A stretch of 64,000 bases of DNA from the NCBI GenBank assembly GCA_019359675.1, contig JAHHGX010000020.1:186001-250000 (forward strand), written 5' to 3'. The DNA comes from Calothrix sp. FI2-JRJ7. GTDB lineage: Bacteria; Cyanobacteriota; Cyanobacteriia; Cyanobacteriales; Nostocaceae. A program made the position numbers and the translations under genes. Shown here in pieces: positions 24,232-32,021 of this stretch (the stretch's first letter is position 1; each line of letters opens with the position of its first letter). A model generated the notes under the pieces. It had not been told where the DNA came from and made no database searches. It was given only the letters and a program-made list of their open reading frames with translations.

Positions 24232-26775
24232 TTACCGTCGCGGACTGGGTGTTTTTGATAATGATTTCCAGTCTTGAGCAATTTTTTGAGTCCACAACCA
24301 ATTTTGATTGAGTTTATCGGGTTGGAAGCTTACCGGGTCTTCGCTTATTACTTTTTGTTGTAATTTTACTGCTTCGTCAAGATATCGCTCACGTTTTGCA
24401 GGGGGTTGTAAGCGCGCTGATTTATATAATCCTAGCGCTAGTCCAGCATGAGCGATTAAGTCTTGGCGTTGCTGTGGTACTACTGATGCGTTTGCTGCTG
24501 ACATGTTTGAGACTTTTGGCTGTTGGGATGAAGCAGCAATACTTAAGGCTTGAAACCAAGAATCATTAGCTAAATTAATATTACCTTCTGCGTAGTAAGC
24601 AAAACCTAAAGCGTTAGCATATACTATAGAGTCTGGTTTAGCTTTAAATGCTGTATTCCAGTAACGACGAGCATCATCAATACTATATTTTTTGTCACCT
24701 GCTTGTATCGATTGCCATGCAAGGCGCCCGAATGAGAAACTTACAGATGGGTTATCAATGTTTCGCTGGGGTACTTGTTTAAGTACAGATTCTGCCTCTG
24801 CAAGTGCATTACGATTTAATAAGGCATCGACGGCTTTTAATGCTGTGTCTAAATCACCTTGATTAAGTCTCTCAGTGGCAAATGCTGTAACTTTTTCAGT
24901 TTTTTCTCTCTCTAAATTAATTTTACTGTAATCTGGCGCCGTTATTTGAGGTAGGTTCGATAATGTGTTTGGTTGGCTTTGCCACCAGTTAATACCAACA
25001 GCAAATGTAATCGCACCTGCTCCTACAAGTCCAATGAGTGGTATTAATTTTCTTGATTTACGACGTGGTACGCCAGGTTCGATAATGCTAATTGGGTCAT
25101 GAGATGTTGCTCGGTTTGTCCTCACCTCCTGAGTGTTACCAACGGTCATTTCGTTACCCTGGAGATTATTTGATACTAAAGATTCTGACTCCCTTGCCGC
25201 TCTTTCTCGGCGCCATTTTTCGACTTCGCGGTCTAAAGAAGTTAAATCATCAGAGACTTCAACACCAGGGATACTATCATCATCTTCGTCATCGTCAAGG
25301 ATAGAAGTATTTATTGGAGTTTGTTCACTTGCCGTTTTTTGCTGGTCGAGTTGGCGAAATAAATCGGAAACTATCGCCGAATCATCAGCATAACTTGGGT
25401 CATCATAATCTTCGATTTCGTCAACTAAGTCACCCCAAGTTTCTTCTCCTAACCAATCAAGTTCTAAGTCATTTTGTCCCAATGACCTCGACATGACATG
25501 ATCGATTGGTAATGACATTTGAGCATCATCACCGATATTACTATATAGTGCATTTGTTGCCCTTATATTTGGTGGTTCACCGTACTCAGGCAATAATTCA
25601 CTTCTTTGCTGTACATATAATCCAGGGCTTAGATTACCATTAAATTCTGATTGGAGATATAAAATTGGTAAAGCCCAATACATTTGGTGCGAACCGTAAG
25701 CGGAAATTAATCCCTGACGTACACGACTTACGCACAAATCAATTGGATACCCTTGACTGAGATTACGATAAAACAGTTGTGTTAGTGTTAGCGCTACTTC
25801 ATCTGGAATTCGTTCGGACATCGCTAAGACACTAGGAATACCTCGTTTAACTAAACTCTCAGCTAAACTTTGCTCTCCCGCTTCTGTAGTACCTGTGCTG
25901 GCGCCATAAGCTCCCAAACACGAATTAAACACCGCCATTTGGATGTTATTGTTAACCAGCAAACCAGCTAAATCATCACCAGTTAAAGTCTCTGTTAAAC
26001 CAGTGCGTCGATTTACAAGATAAATTTCACCACCGTTTGCACCCAAGTTACTGTGACCTGAGTAATGCAAAATATGATAGCGTCCTTGTTCCAAGGCTTG
26101 CGTCAATTCTTCCCGTCCCGGTTGCTCAAGAAAGTACAACTGTATATCTGGGAAAAAATGACCACCTTCGGTAATATTTGGTGTTTGACGATTTAGTTCC
26201 GCTTGAAGTTTAATAGCTTCTTGCTTGAGCAAATCTAATCGCACTAAATCGGTTGGAGAGGCAAGCACCATTAATACCTTAATTCCACCCTCATCAGGTG
26301 GTATGGGCATATTCGTTGATGGTAAACGTGAGGCGCCTGCTACTCCAGTTTGGTAACGAGAAAATGAAATATAAGGACCTGTGGCAATAGGACGGTCACC
26401 AGCGTGCATAACCTCCCAAGGTAAGCGCGCTAATCGATTATCTTTAATTCCAATACGCAAATGCAGAACTTGTTGATGGTTTTGTGCAATGCCTTGTGCA
26501 GTAATCCAACTATCTCTGAGAGTGCCTTGAAAAAGTTCGTTATATAATTGTTGACCCAGCGCCGCTAAGTTGACCGAGTTCCGCACCATTGCATCTCCCT
26601 GCAACACGGACTTAAGCGGGTCATTCATAATATGTCCAGCAGCAGCTAACCATTCAGCTACAGGCCAAGTCACCAGTTCTTCCGCTAATGGCACCCCAGA
26701 CGCGACTTGTTCCGTTCGTACCAAGTAGTCATTTTGTCCTACCAGTGTTACGGAAATGTGAAATTCCTGGGTCAC
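24232..26775 (-). CDS. hetF: HetF, CHAT-domain protease of heterocyst differentiation
   Basis: 847 residues. A CHAT/caspase-like domain spans about 160-375: 'HYSGHSNLGANGGEIYL' supplies H241 and 'AVFNSCLGAYGAS' supplies C286, the His-Cys pair. An acidic linker with 'DDDEDDD' (about 496-500) and one transmembrane span at about 576-598 (LIPLIGLVGAGAITFAVGI) lead to TPR-like repeats to the end. HetF is needed for heterocyst formation and controls HetR levels in Anabaena. The call rests on domain order and on the tandem NsiR1-like array immediately upstream, the same synteny as in Anabaena. The first array unit is antisense to a leader region of this gene. Confidence 0.9.
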   Translation of the reverse strand: MTQEFHISVTLVGQNDYLVRTEQVASGVPLAEELVTWPVAEWLAAAGHIMNDPLKSVLQGDAMVRNSVNLAALGQQLYNELFQGTLRDSWITAQGIAQNHQQVLHLRIGIKDNRLARLPWEVMHAGDRPIATGPYISFSRYQTGVAGASRLPSTNMPIPPDEGGIKVLMVLASPTDLVRLDLLKQEAIKLQAELNRQTPNITEGGHFFPDIQLYFLEQPGREELTQALEQGRYHILHYSGHSNLGANGGEIYLVNRRTGLTETLTGDDLAGLLVNNNIQMAVFNSCLGAYGASTGTTEAGEQSLAESLVKRGIPSVLAMSERIPDEVALTLTQLFYRNLSQGYPIDLCVSRVRQGLISAYGSHQMYWALPILYLQSEFNGNLSPGLYVQQRSELLPEYGEPPNIRATNALYSNIGDDAQMSLPIDHVMSRSLGQNDLELDWLGEETWGDLVDEIEDYDDPSYADDSAIVSDLFRQLDQQKTASEQTPINTSILDDDEDDDSIPGVEVSDDLTSLDREVEKWRRERAARESESLVSNNLQGNEMTVGNTQEVRTNRATSHDPISIIEPGVPRRKSRKLIPLIGLVGAGAITFAVGINWWQSQPNTLSNLPQITAPDYSKINLEREKTEKVTAFATERLNQGDLDTALKAVDALLNRNALAEAESVLKQVPQRNIDNPSVSFSFGRLAWQSIQAGDKKYSIDDARRYWNTAFKAKPDSIVYANALGFAYYAEGNINLANDSWFQALSIAASSQQPKVSNMSAANASVVPQQRQDLIAHAGLALGLYKSARLQPPAKRERYLDEAVKLQQKVISEDPVSFQPDKLNQNWLWTQKIAQDWKSLSKTPSPRR

Positions 26776-26969
26776 AACTTCTCCTGTTCGTCTCCTAAAT
26801 CACTTGATTGAAATGGGAATATTCATTCATAAATATCTCTATAAATGTTCCCTTCCCTACTAATACCTTAGATGCATCCTCATAGCGGAATGTTTCACGC
26901 TCTCAGGTATTACCCAAGCTTTGACCAGTTTATCCGGATATCATCGCTTCGGCGCCGAACATCGTATTT

Positions 26970-27027
26970 GGTAGATGCACCTTAATCTTCAGTCCCCCAA
27001 TTGGTCTAAATCAAATGGGGGTTTTCT
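26970..27027 (+). ncRNA. nsiR1: NsiR1-like copy 1 (hetF-proximal)
   Basis: TCCGGA at 26933-26938 precedes GGTAGATGCACC at 26970 by 37 nt. The terminator pairs CCCCC(A) at 26994 with (T)GGGGG at 27017 and ends in TTTTC. This is the most divergent unit; a GGCGCC lies in its promoter spacer. Its location near the hetF start places the RNA antisense to the likely hetF leader. Confidence 0.75.
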
Positions 27028-27230
27028 CTATTTATACATAACGGTTGGGCACCGAAAGCTCTCACTTATGAATCCCATGTAACTAATTTATCTCAAAAAC
27101 AATATACTTTCACTACAAATACTCAGTATTTTACAGAAAATAACTGCAAAACACTCCAGTACAACATGATTAGAGATTTTAGTTTTTCAATATATCCGGA
27201 TAATGCTTGTGATTTTGAGAACAAGTATAT

Positions 27231-27290
27231 GGTAGATGCACCCTGATAATTAACCTCCCCTAGTTGGAAGCTTTCTACTAGGGGTTTTTT
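27231..27290 (+). ncRNA. nsiR1: NsiR1-like copy 2
   Basis: TCCGGA at 27195-27200, RNA head GGTAGATGCACCCTGATAAT at 27231, terminator CCCCTAG...CTAGGGGTTTTTT ending at 27290. Confidence 0.88.
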
Positions 27291-27304
27291 GTGTCTATCA
27301 AAAA

Positions 27305-27370
27305 AGAAACCCGGTTTCTGTCCAAAATTGTGATTTTTATTACAGATTTCCAAAAAGAAACCGGGTTTCT
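27305..27370. repeat. Family C repeat inside the NsiR1 array
   Basis: AGAAACCCGGTTTCT at 27305-27319 and AGAAACCGGGTTTCT at 27356-27370 flank a core TTGTGATTTTTATTACA, which is the reverse complement of the core seen in the 58125 copy. It fills the spacer between RNA copies 2 and 3. Confidence 0.75.
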
Positions 27371-27422
27371 AGGGTTTTCAAATTTTTCCGGAATAGGCTT
27401 GTAATTTATAGAACAAGTATAT

Positions 27423-27483
27423 GGTAGATGCACCCTGATAACTTACTCCCTTAGCTATTTAATTACGGCTGAGGGTTTTTTTT
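27423..27483 (+). ncRNA. nsiR1: NsiR1-like copy 3
   Basis: TCCGGA at 27387-27392, GGTAGATGCACCCTGATAAC at 27423, terminator CCCTTAGC...GCTGAGGG then T-run to 27483. Confidence 0.88.
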
Positions 27484-27528
27484 ACAATTTTTTCCGGAAT
27501 AACCTTGTAGCTTTAAGAACAAGTATAT

Positions 27529-27591
27529 GGTAGACGCACCCTGATAACCCACTCCCCTAATTGACTAAATGTTTAATTAGGGGTTTTTTTT
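27529..27591 (+). ncRNA. nsiR1: NsiR1-like copy 4
   Basis: TCCGGA at 27493-27498 only 10 bp after the copy 3 terminator. The head reads GGTAGACGCACCCTGATAAC. Terminator CCCCTAATTG...AATTAGGGG with an 8-T run. Confidence 0.88.
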
Positions 27592-27674
27592 GGCATTTTT
27601 TGGTGATGCAAAAATTTTCTCGCTTGAAATAAAAATTTTCCGGAATAGGTAGATGTAAGCACGAACAAGTAGAT

Positions 27675-27736
27675 GGTAGATGCACCCTAATAATTCACTC
27701 CCTCGGACGGTAACAACCAACTGAGGGAATTTTTTT
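27675..27736 (+). ncRNA. nsiR1: NsiR1-like copy 5
   Basis: TCCGGA at 27639-27644, GGTAGATGCACCCTAATAAT at 27675. Terminator CCCTCGG...CTGAGGG followed by AATTTTTTT, slightly weaker than the others. Confidence 0.85.
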
Positions 27737-27822
27737 GTCCATTTAATCTGCTACTAAAATTTTTGCTATCAATAGCAACAAAAATATCCGGACAGCACTG
27801 GTTATCAAGAGAACAAGTAAAT

Positions 27823-27872
27823 GGTAGATGCACCCTGATAACTCACTCCCCTAGTAGACTGCCATCCGCTAG
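27823..27872 (+). ncRNA. nsiR1: NsiR1-like copy 6
   Basis: TCCGGA at 27787-27792, GGTAGATGCACCCTGATAAC at 27823, terminator CCCCTAG...CTAGGGGTTTTTTT. Its 3' half is nearly the same as copy 8. Confidence 0.88.
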
Positions 27873-27968
27873 GGGTTTTTTTATGGCTATATTTACGACC
27901 TTGAACCAATTTTGAAGTAATACTCCAATTCTTCCTGAAGATGACCCTTAGATAACGAACAAGTAGTT

Positions 27969-28026
27969 GGTAGATGCACCCTGATAACTCACTCCCTAGT
28001 AGATTTCCATCCGCTAGGGTTTTTTA
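27969..28026 (+). ncRNA. nsiR1: NsiR1-like copy 7 (degenerate promoter)
   Basis: The -35-like element is TCCTGA (27933-27938) rather than TCCGGA, but spacing to GGTAGATGCACCC is still 36. The terminator is intact (CCCTAG...CTAGGGTTTTTT). It may be weakly transcribed. Confidence 0.8.
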
Positions 28027-28068
28027 TTGTAATCATAACGACACGAAATTGACAACTATCTCAAGCAA

Positions 28069-28133
28069 AGAAACCTGGTTTCTACGCAAAATACTCATTT
28101 CTATTACAAGTTATCTAAAGAAACCAGGTTTCT
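28069..28133. repeat. Family C repeat inside the NsiR1 array
   Basis: AGAAACCTGGTTTCT at 28069-28083 and AGAAACCAGGTTTCT at 28119-28133 bracket a core with TTTCTATTACAAG. It lies between RNA copies 7 and 8. Confidence 0.75.
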
Positions 28134-28177
28134 AAGATTCGTCCTGAAAACGACTACTATGCAGCGAACAATAAAGT

Positions 28178-28236
28178 GGTAGATGCACCCTAATAACTCA
28201 CTCCCCTAGTAGACTGCCATCCGCTAGGGGTTTTTT
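28178..28236 (+). ncRNA. nsiR1: NsiR1-like copy 8 (degenerate promoter)
   Basis: TCCTGA at 28142-28147, spacing 36 to GGTAGATGCACCCTAATAAC at 28178; terminator CCCCTAG...CTAGGGGTTTTTT. A headless partial unit (AATAACTCACTCCC, no terminator) follows at about 28268. Confidence 0.8.
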
Positions 28237-28343
28237 CATGGCTATTTGCTGCCACATTTACAACACCTTAATAACTCACTCCCTTGATAGAGCGCCTGTT
28301 TATTGATGCAATTATCGAATAAATACTTAACCTTCAGAAATGT

Positions 28344-28349
28344 TCCGGA
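28344..28349 (+). promoter_or_regulatory. Orphan TCCGGA element
   Basis: A TCCGGA hexamer with no NsiR1 head at +36. It lies 205 bp before the thioredoxin-like gene (28554). In Anabaena, TCCGGA near -35 marks a class of heterocyst-associated promoters. This could be a leftover of a ninth unit or a promoter for the downstream gene. Confidence 0.35.
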
Positions 28350-28553
28350 ATTAGCCTTTTTTCTTCGTACTAACTAGTAAGGACTAATAGTAGCTGCCGG
28401 AATGTGAGACAACAGTAGATTTTTAGTAGATTTTTATATACTAGCACTATTACAAGTTTTTGGACTATCAAAGAGCATTAAATATAAGATAAATTATTAG
28501 ATATTAAATTTAGCTACAACCTATACGTTGTTTAGTACAATAATACTAAAAAT

Positions 28554-28874
28554 ATGGCTTATTCTGTGATTAAGTTTTCGAGTGAAGATTGCGGTATTTG
28601 TCACAAAATGGCTTTCTATGACCAGAAAGTATCAGCAGAGCTTGGTTTAGAGTTTATTGATGTCAAGATGCAGGATACAGCGACTTACCGTAAATATCGA
28701 CAAATACTTTTGAAGCAATATCCCGATAAGTCAGAGATGGGATGGCCAACTTATATTGTATGCTCGGCGCCGTCTGGAGAGTTTGAAATTGTAGGCGAAG
28801 TAAAAGGGGGACATCCCAAAGGAGAGTTTCGAGAACGCTTGCAAGCAGTGTTAAATTCTGTTCCTGCTCAGTAG
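28554..28874 (+). CDS. Thioredoxin-family protein
   Basis: 106 residues. 'SSEDCGICHKMAFYD' gives a C13-G-I-C16 redox pair, followed by 'GLEFIDVKMQDTATYRKYRQ' and 'MGWPTYIVCSAP', where the proline before the T-Y-I strand matches the thioredoxin cis-Pro position. Small soluble reductase or thiol-sensing domain without a signal peptide. It lies just beyond the NsiR1 array, facing away from hetF. Target unknown. Confidence 0.8.
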   Translation: MAYSVIKFSSEDCGICHKMAFYDQKVSAELGLEFIDVKMQDTATYRKYRQILLKQYPDKSEMGWPTYIVCSAPSGEFEIVGEVKGGHPKGEFRERLQAVLNSVPAQ

Positions 28875-28878
28875 GTAT

Positions 28879-29103
28879 TTAAAGAACTTCAAAAGACTTA
28901 ACTTCTAGGACGGGTCCAATCATTGCACTCGTCATGACATCTTCACGTACCTGTCCTGTAACTTTAGCTTTTTGTCCTGCTTGAAGTAACTTTTTGTCGG
29001 CACTACGAGGAATTTCGTAAGTAGTGCCTTCATCGGTAACGAATGCCCAGGCGCCCATACCGATATCGCGACGTTGAATAGTACCAGTGACTGTAATAGA
29101 CAT
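28879..29103 (-). CDS. Small OB-like cyanobacterial protein
   Basis: 74 residues: MSITVTGTIQRRDIGMGAWA then FVTDEGTTYEIPRSADKKLLQ, a small all-beta domain. 'GTIQRRDIGMGAWAFVTDEG' and 'AKVTGQVREDVMT' suggest a beta-barrel of the type common in unnamed cyanobacterial small proteins. It converges with 28554-28874 (4 bp apart) and precedes a family A palindrome. Confidence 0.65.
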   Translation of the reverse strand: MSITVTGTIQRRDIGMGAWAFVTDEGTTYEIPRSADKKLLQAGQKAKVTGQVREDVMTSAMIGPVLEVKSFEVL

Positions 29104-29124
29104 AAATTAATGTATTAGGGGGGT

Positions 29125-29152
29125 GTAGAGACGCGATTAATCGCGTCTCTAC
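29125..29152. repeat. Perfect 28-bp family A palindrome
   Basis: GTAGAGACGCGATT followed by AATCGCGTCTCTAC. It lies between the subtilase stop (29154) and the start of the 74-residue gene (29103), both minus strand. Confidence 0.85.
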
Positions 29153-29153
29153 A

Positions 29154-31013
29154 TTATTGTGCAGTTTTTTCTTCGTTTGTCACAATAAAGTGAGCGAGAC
29201 CGTAACAGATGACGGCATTAACGAGAAGGAAAATTCTTGATATCCAATCGGCGCCTAAACCCCATACAGCAGGGTCAGAGAATGAACTAACCCCCAAACA
29301 TGTGGCGATACCTATTGAAGAACCAATAGCAAACCATTTTAATTTTGGATGTCCTAATAGCAAAGCAACTAGACCTAAAGGAATAAGTACGCTTGCGAAG
29401 ATAGGATTAAATGCATCAGTTCCTTGAATAGCGTTACCAAGTTCAGGAATAGAGCTACCTAGTACACGGAAGGGCCACTGTGGTAAATCAAAGATATAAA
29501 GTCCTTTGAGAGGAAATAAACCTGAGCTACCAAAAAGTAAACCTGCCGATAAACTCCAACTCCATGAGAATGGGAAGTAAACCCGTAGGAACCAAGCAAG
29601 CAGGTAAGAACCTACAACCATGAGAAGTTTTGGTATTAGTGCATATGCACCACCATCAATCCAGAAACGAGGATTGAGGTAACCGTTTTCACGTAACCAG
29701 CGCCAAAAGTCTTGGAAAGTAATTTGACCTTCGGTAGCTTGCTTAACTGCGGCTTCGGCGTTGAGTTGTCCGGCGCCGTAATAGTTTAAACCATCTTCAT
29801 GAATAGCCCGTGCGGAACCAAGAAGTACGTTTTCAATTTCCGATGGATTTTCAACTCCTGATGCACGAACTAAAGCAGCAACACCGGCAACATGGGGAGA
29901 TGCCATGCTAGTACCTTGTAAACCAAGGAATACTTCTTCTCCTTTGTTATCCATATCAACGGTTGCTTGGAGAACCTTACCAGCATCACTACCACCAGGG
30001 GCAGAAATATCAACACCTGCACCATAGTTAGAATAAGGCGCCCTTTCTCCATCAGGACCAAGTGCAGAAACACCGATAACGTGGGGATAGCGTGCAGGAT
30101 ATGCGGCGCCGTTAGCGTCTTCGTTACCAGCAGCAGCAATAATAACTACACCTTTACTGTGTGCATAGTCAATTGCTTCTTTCATCAACTGGCTTTCACC
30201 ACCACCACCCAAGCTCATATTAATAACGTTGGCGCCGTTGTCAGCAGCAAAGCGAATAGCTTCGGCAATATCAGCAACAGTACCACCACCGTAATCACTA
30301 AGAACCTTTAAAGGCATAATGCTGGCTTCATATGCAATACCCGCAACACCCCAACTATTATTAGTAGCTTGAGCAATAGTTCCGGCTACGTGTGTCCCAT
30401 GTCCATTGTCATCGTTTGCTTTTTCACGGTCGTTAACAAAGTCGTAACCTTTGACAAACTTAGTTTCAATCAAATCACGAACTTGTGTAACACCCGTGTC
30501 AATGACAGCAACGGTAACACCACTACCCTTAGTTTGTTTCCAGGCGCCTTCAACATTAATATTGTGTAAGTGCCATTGTTTGCTGTAATAAGGGTCATTT
30601 GCACCAGTTAATAAAGGTGCAGGTTCTTTAGATTCTTCTGGTCGCGGGTCGAGATATTCTGCAAGTCTTGCGACTTGACCTTGTTTAGGAATCTTGTAAA
30701 TATAGTTAGGTTCAATGAATTCGGTATCTTTTGCGAATTCAGAGCGCAACTGCTTAAGACGCGCTTTGTCACCTTTGATAATATAAACGTTATCCTTTTC
30801 GGAAAATTTATTATCCAGCTTTGGCGTGACGTTGAACTGCTGCGAGATTTTAGCCAAATCTTGCTGCAACTTGGTAGAAGGGATATCTTCCCGGAAGTCA
30901 AGTAGGAGCGTCTTAAACTCCCCTTGGGCGCCAAGTCCCTGGAAGTTAACGAAATTGAATAAGGCTGCACACAGCCCTATCACAAACAAACAAGTTAGTA
31001 TTAGCCTTCTCAT
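29154..31013 (-). CDS. S8 subtilase with C-terminal membrane domain
   Basis: 619 residues. Signal peptide/anchor in the first 30 (MRRLILTCLFVIGLCAALF). Propeptide-like region to about 135. Catalytic triad: D172 in 'VAVIDTGVT', H205 in 'NGHGTHVAGTI', S369 in 'GTSMASPHVAG', oxyanion N297 in 'AAAGNEDA'. After about 460 come four or five hydrophobic spans (for example LIPKLLMVVGSYLLAWFL), so the protease is tethered with its tail in the membrane, unlike simple secreted subtilases. It should process or degrade periplasmic or extracellular proteins. Confidence 0.9.
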   Translation of the reverse strand: MRRLILTCLFVIGLCAALFNFVNFQGLGAQGEFKTLLLDFREDIPSTKLQQDLAKISQQFNVTPKLDNKFSEKDNVYIIKGDKARLKQLRSEFAKDTEFIEPNYIYKIPKQGQVARLAEYLDPRPEESKEPAPLLTGANDPYYSKQWHLHNINVEGAWKQTKGSGVTVAVIDTGVTQVRDLIETKFVKGYDFVNDREKANDDNGHGTHVAGTIAQATNNSWGVAGIAYEASIMPLKVLSDYGGGTVADIAEAIRFAADNGANVINMSLGGGGESQLMKEAIDYAHSKGVVIIAAAGNEDANGAAYPARYPHVIGVSALGPDGERAPYSNYGAGVDISAPGGSDAGKVLQATVDMDNKGEEVFLGLQGTSMASPHVAGVAALVRASGVENPSEIENVLLGSARAIHEDGLNYYGAGQLNAEAAVKQATEGQITFQDFWRWLRENGYLNPRFWIDGGAYALIPKLLMVVGSYLLAWFLRVYFPFSWSWSLSAGLLFGSSGLFPLKGLYIFDLPQWPFRVLGSSIPELGNAIQGTDAFNPIFASVLIPLGLVALLLGHPKLKWFAIGSSIGIATCLGVSSFSDPAVWGLGADWISRIFLLVNAVICYGLAHFIVTNEEKTAQ

Positions 31014-31131
31014 ATATTACTGATTACCGATGAAAGCCAGTTGCCACTACGATAACTTATACACATCCAGCTTGGGTTTATATTGGGCGATTAGTTACAA
31101 AAATTTCACTTTAACAGATAATTAAAACATT

Positions 31132-31545
31132 ATGGAACGTGGTTTTTTATGGTTGCCTTTACTCGTAGCATTCTTTTGGCTAGCTTGGCAAGGTTCAAGG
31201 GAATTTAAAAAAGTTCAAGCTTACGAGACTTGGGCATCGCAGTTTGACAAGGCAAAATATGATATATACGCAGTACTGGGTCAAAAAGACAGTAATATTA
31301 CTTGGGGTAAACCGACTCCCAAGGGTTTAATCAACCTCGAAACTTTTTCACTTAAAGATGTGGTTAATATCCAGCTATTAGTCAATGGCAACAAAGTAGA
31401 TATCGAGCAACCACCCCAACGTGGTCGTTCCATTGAACTAGAGTTTAATTTTTCTGAACCCACAAAATCAGTACGAGTACCTTTTACTGAAGTACCCCTT
31501 GCTGCAAAATGGTGCGAATATCTACAAAAAGTAAAGACTATGTAG
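31132..31545 (+). CDS. Membrane-anchored hypothetical protein
   Basis: 137 residues. One N-terminal span (FLWLPLLVAFFWLAWQ), then a soluble domain with 'LNLETFSLKDVVNIQLLVNGNKV'-type beta strands and no known motif. Divergent from the subtilase. Conserved in cyanobacteria as far as I recall but unnamed. A 'GTAGGTTGGGT...ACCCAACCTAC' repeat follows the stop. Confidence 0.6.
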   Translation: MERGFLWLPLLVAFFWLAWQGSREFKKVQAYETWASQFDKAKYDIYAVLGQKDSNITWGKPTPKGLINLETFSLKDVVNIQLLVNGNKVDIEQPPQRGRSIELEFNFSEPTKSVRVPFTEVPLAAKWCEYLQKVKTM

Positions 31546-31612
31546 GTTGGGTGGAGCGTAAGCGCAACCCAACAGATATGAAGTGTGTTGGGTTGCACCC
31601 AACCTACGCTTT
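31544..31612. repeat. Inverted repeat GTAGGTTGGG...CCCAACCTAC
   Basis: GTAGGTTGGGTGGAGCG and its reverse complement around a central spacer, at the end of 31132-31545. Same family as the element around 53041-53094 and the degenerate copy at 490-550. Likely terminator. Confidence 0.7.
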
Positions 31613-31702
31613 AGCATTTATAGGAATAGTAATAATAAATTCTGCACCATGACCCGGCGCCGAAATGCACTTTAAGCTTCCATTATGTCTTTCGGTAATT
31701 AT
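31604..31702 (-). pseudogene. Histidine kinase C-terminal fragment
   Basis: Minus-strand reading ITERHNGSLKCISAPGHGAE then FIITIPINAKA and a stop at 31604-31606. 'IxxRHxGxLxxxSxPGxGAEFxIxIP' is the G2-box tail of HATPase_c in histidine kinases. The frame is closed immediately upstream (TAA). It is the tail of a lost kinase gene. The rest of the 31546-32021 gap is repeat sequence. Confidence 0.6.
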
Positions 31703-31847
31703 TTAATATTGGTGTAAAAATGCATCTGAATCAGAAAAAATCATTGACATATATTTTTTTAATTTAATAATCAGCCTGACTCTATAATGCCCATATGTAT
31801 CGAGGTAGTAATACCAATTCTGCATAAAGTTGCGCCAAATAAATCCC

Positions 31848-31873
31848 GTAGAGATTGACATGTCAATCTCTAC
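31848..31873. repeat. Family A palindrome, variant arms
   Basis: GTAGAGATTGACATGTCAAT then CTCTAC: a perfect 26-bp palindrome. Both arms changed from GACG.../...CGTC to GATTG.../...CAATC. Confidence 0.75.
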
Positions 31874-31956
31874 AGTCAGGGATAAAGCGCATCTTCATCG
31901 AGAAACGGTATAACAAAGGCGCCAACTCAAAGTTGGGATGGATGGGCAGATAAAAA

Positions 31957-31993
31957 TTTGGATGGACGGGGCACTCTTCAAGCCCATCCCACA
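31957..31993. repeat. Inverted repeat GGATG...CATCC
   Basis: A GGATGGACGGGGCACTCTTC run continues to AAGCCCATCCCACAAG, matching the dispersed 'GGGATGGGC...GCCCATCCC' class seen at 10206 and 57318. It lies upstream of thiD. Confidence 0.5.
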
Positions 31994-32021
31994 AGAATAA
32001 TAATTATTATGGATTTATGAT

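Larger units (their letters stand above)
26925..28290 (+). repeat. nsiR1: Tandem array of NsiR1-like small RNA units
   Basis: Eight units of about 100-200 bp plus a truncated ninth (AATAACTCACTCCC near 28266), each a TCCGGA-type element, then an invariant 36-nt offset (37 in unit 1) to GGTAGATGCACCCTGATAA and a GC-stem with a T-run. The order, the sequence of the RNA head and the terminators match the nitrogen-stress-induced RNA NsiR1 array known upstream of hetF in Anabaena. Units differ mostly in spacer sequence; two spacers hold family C repeats. Confidence 0.88.

Noticed and set aside
26925-28290. CRISPR array interpretation of the repeats upstream of hetF
   Set aside because: Units are about 100-200 bp with terminators and promoter-like elements, not short repeats with uniform spacers, and no cas genes are present.
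29967-30311. 114-codon plus frame in the subtilase gene
   Set aside because: Shadow of the catalytic domain; Thr/Ser-rich, no family.
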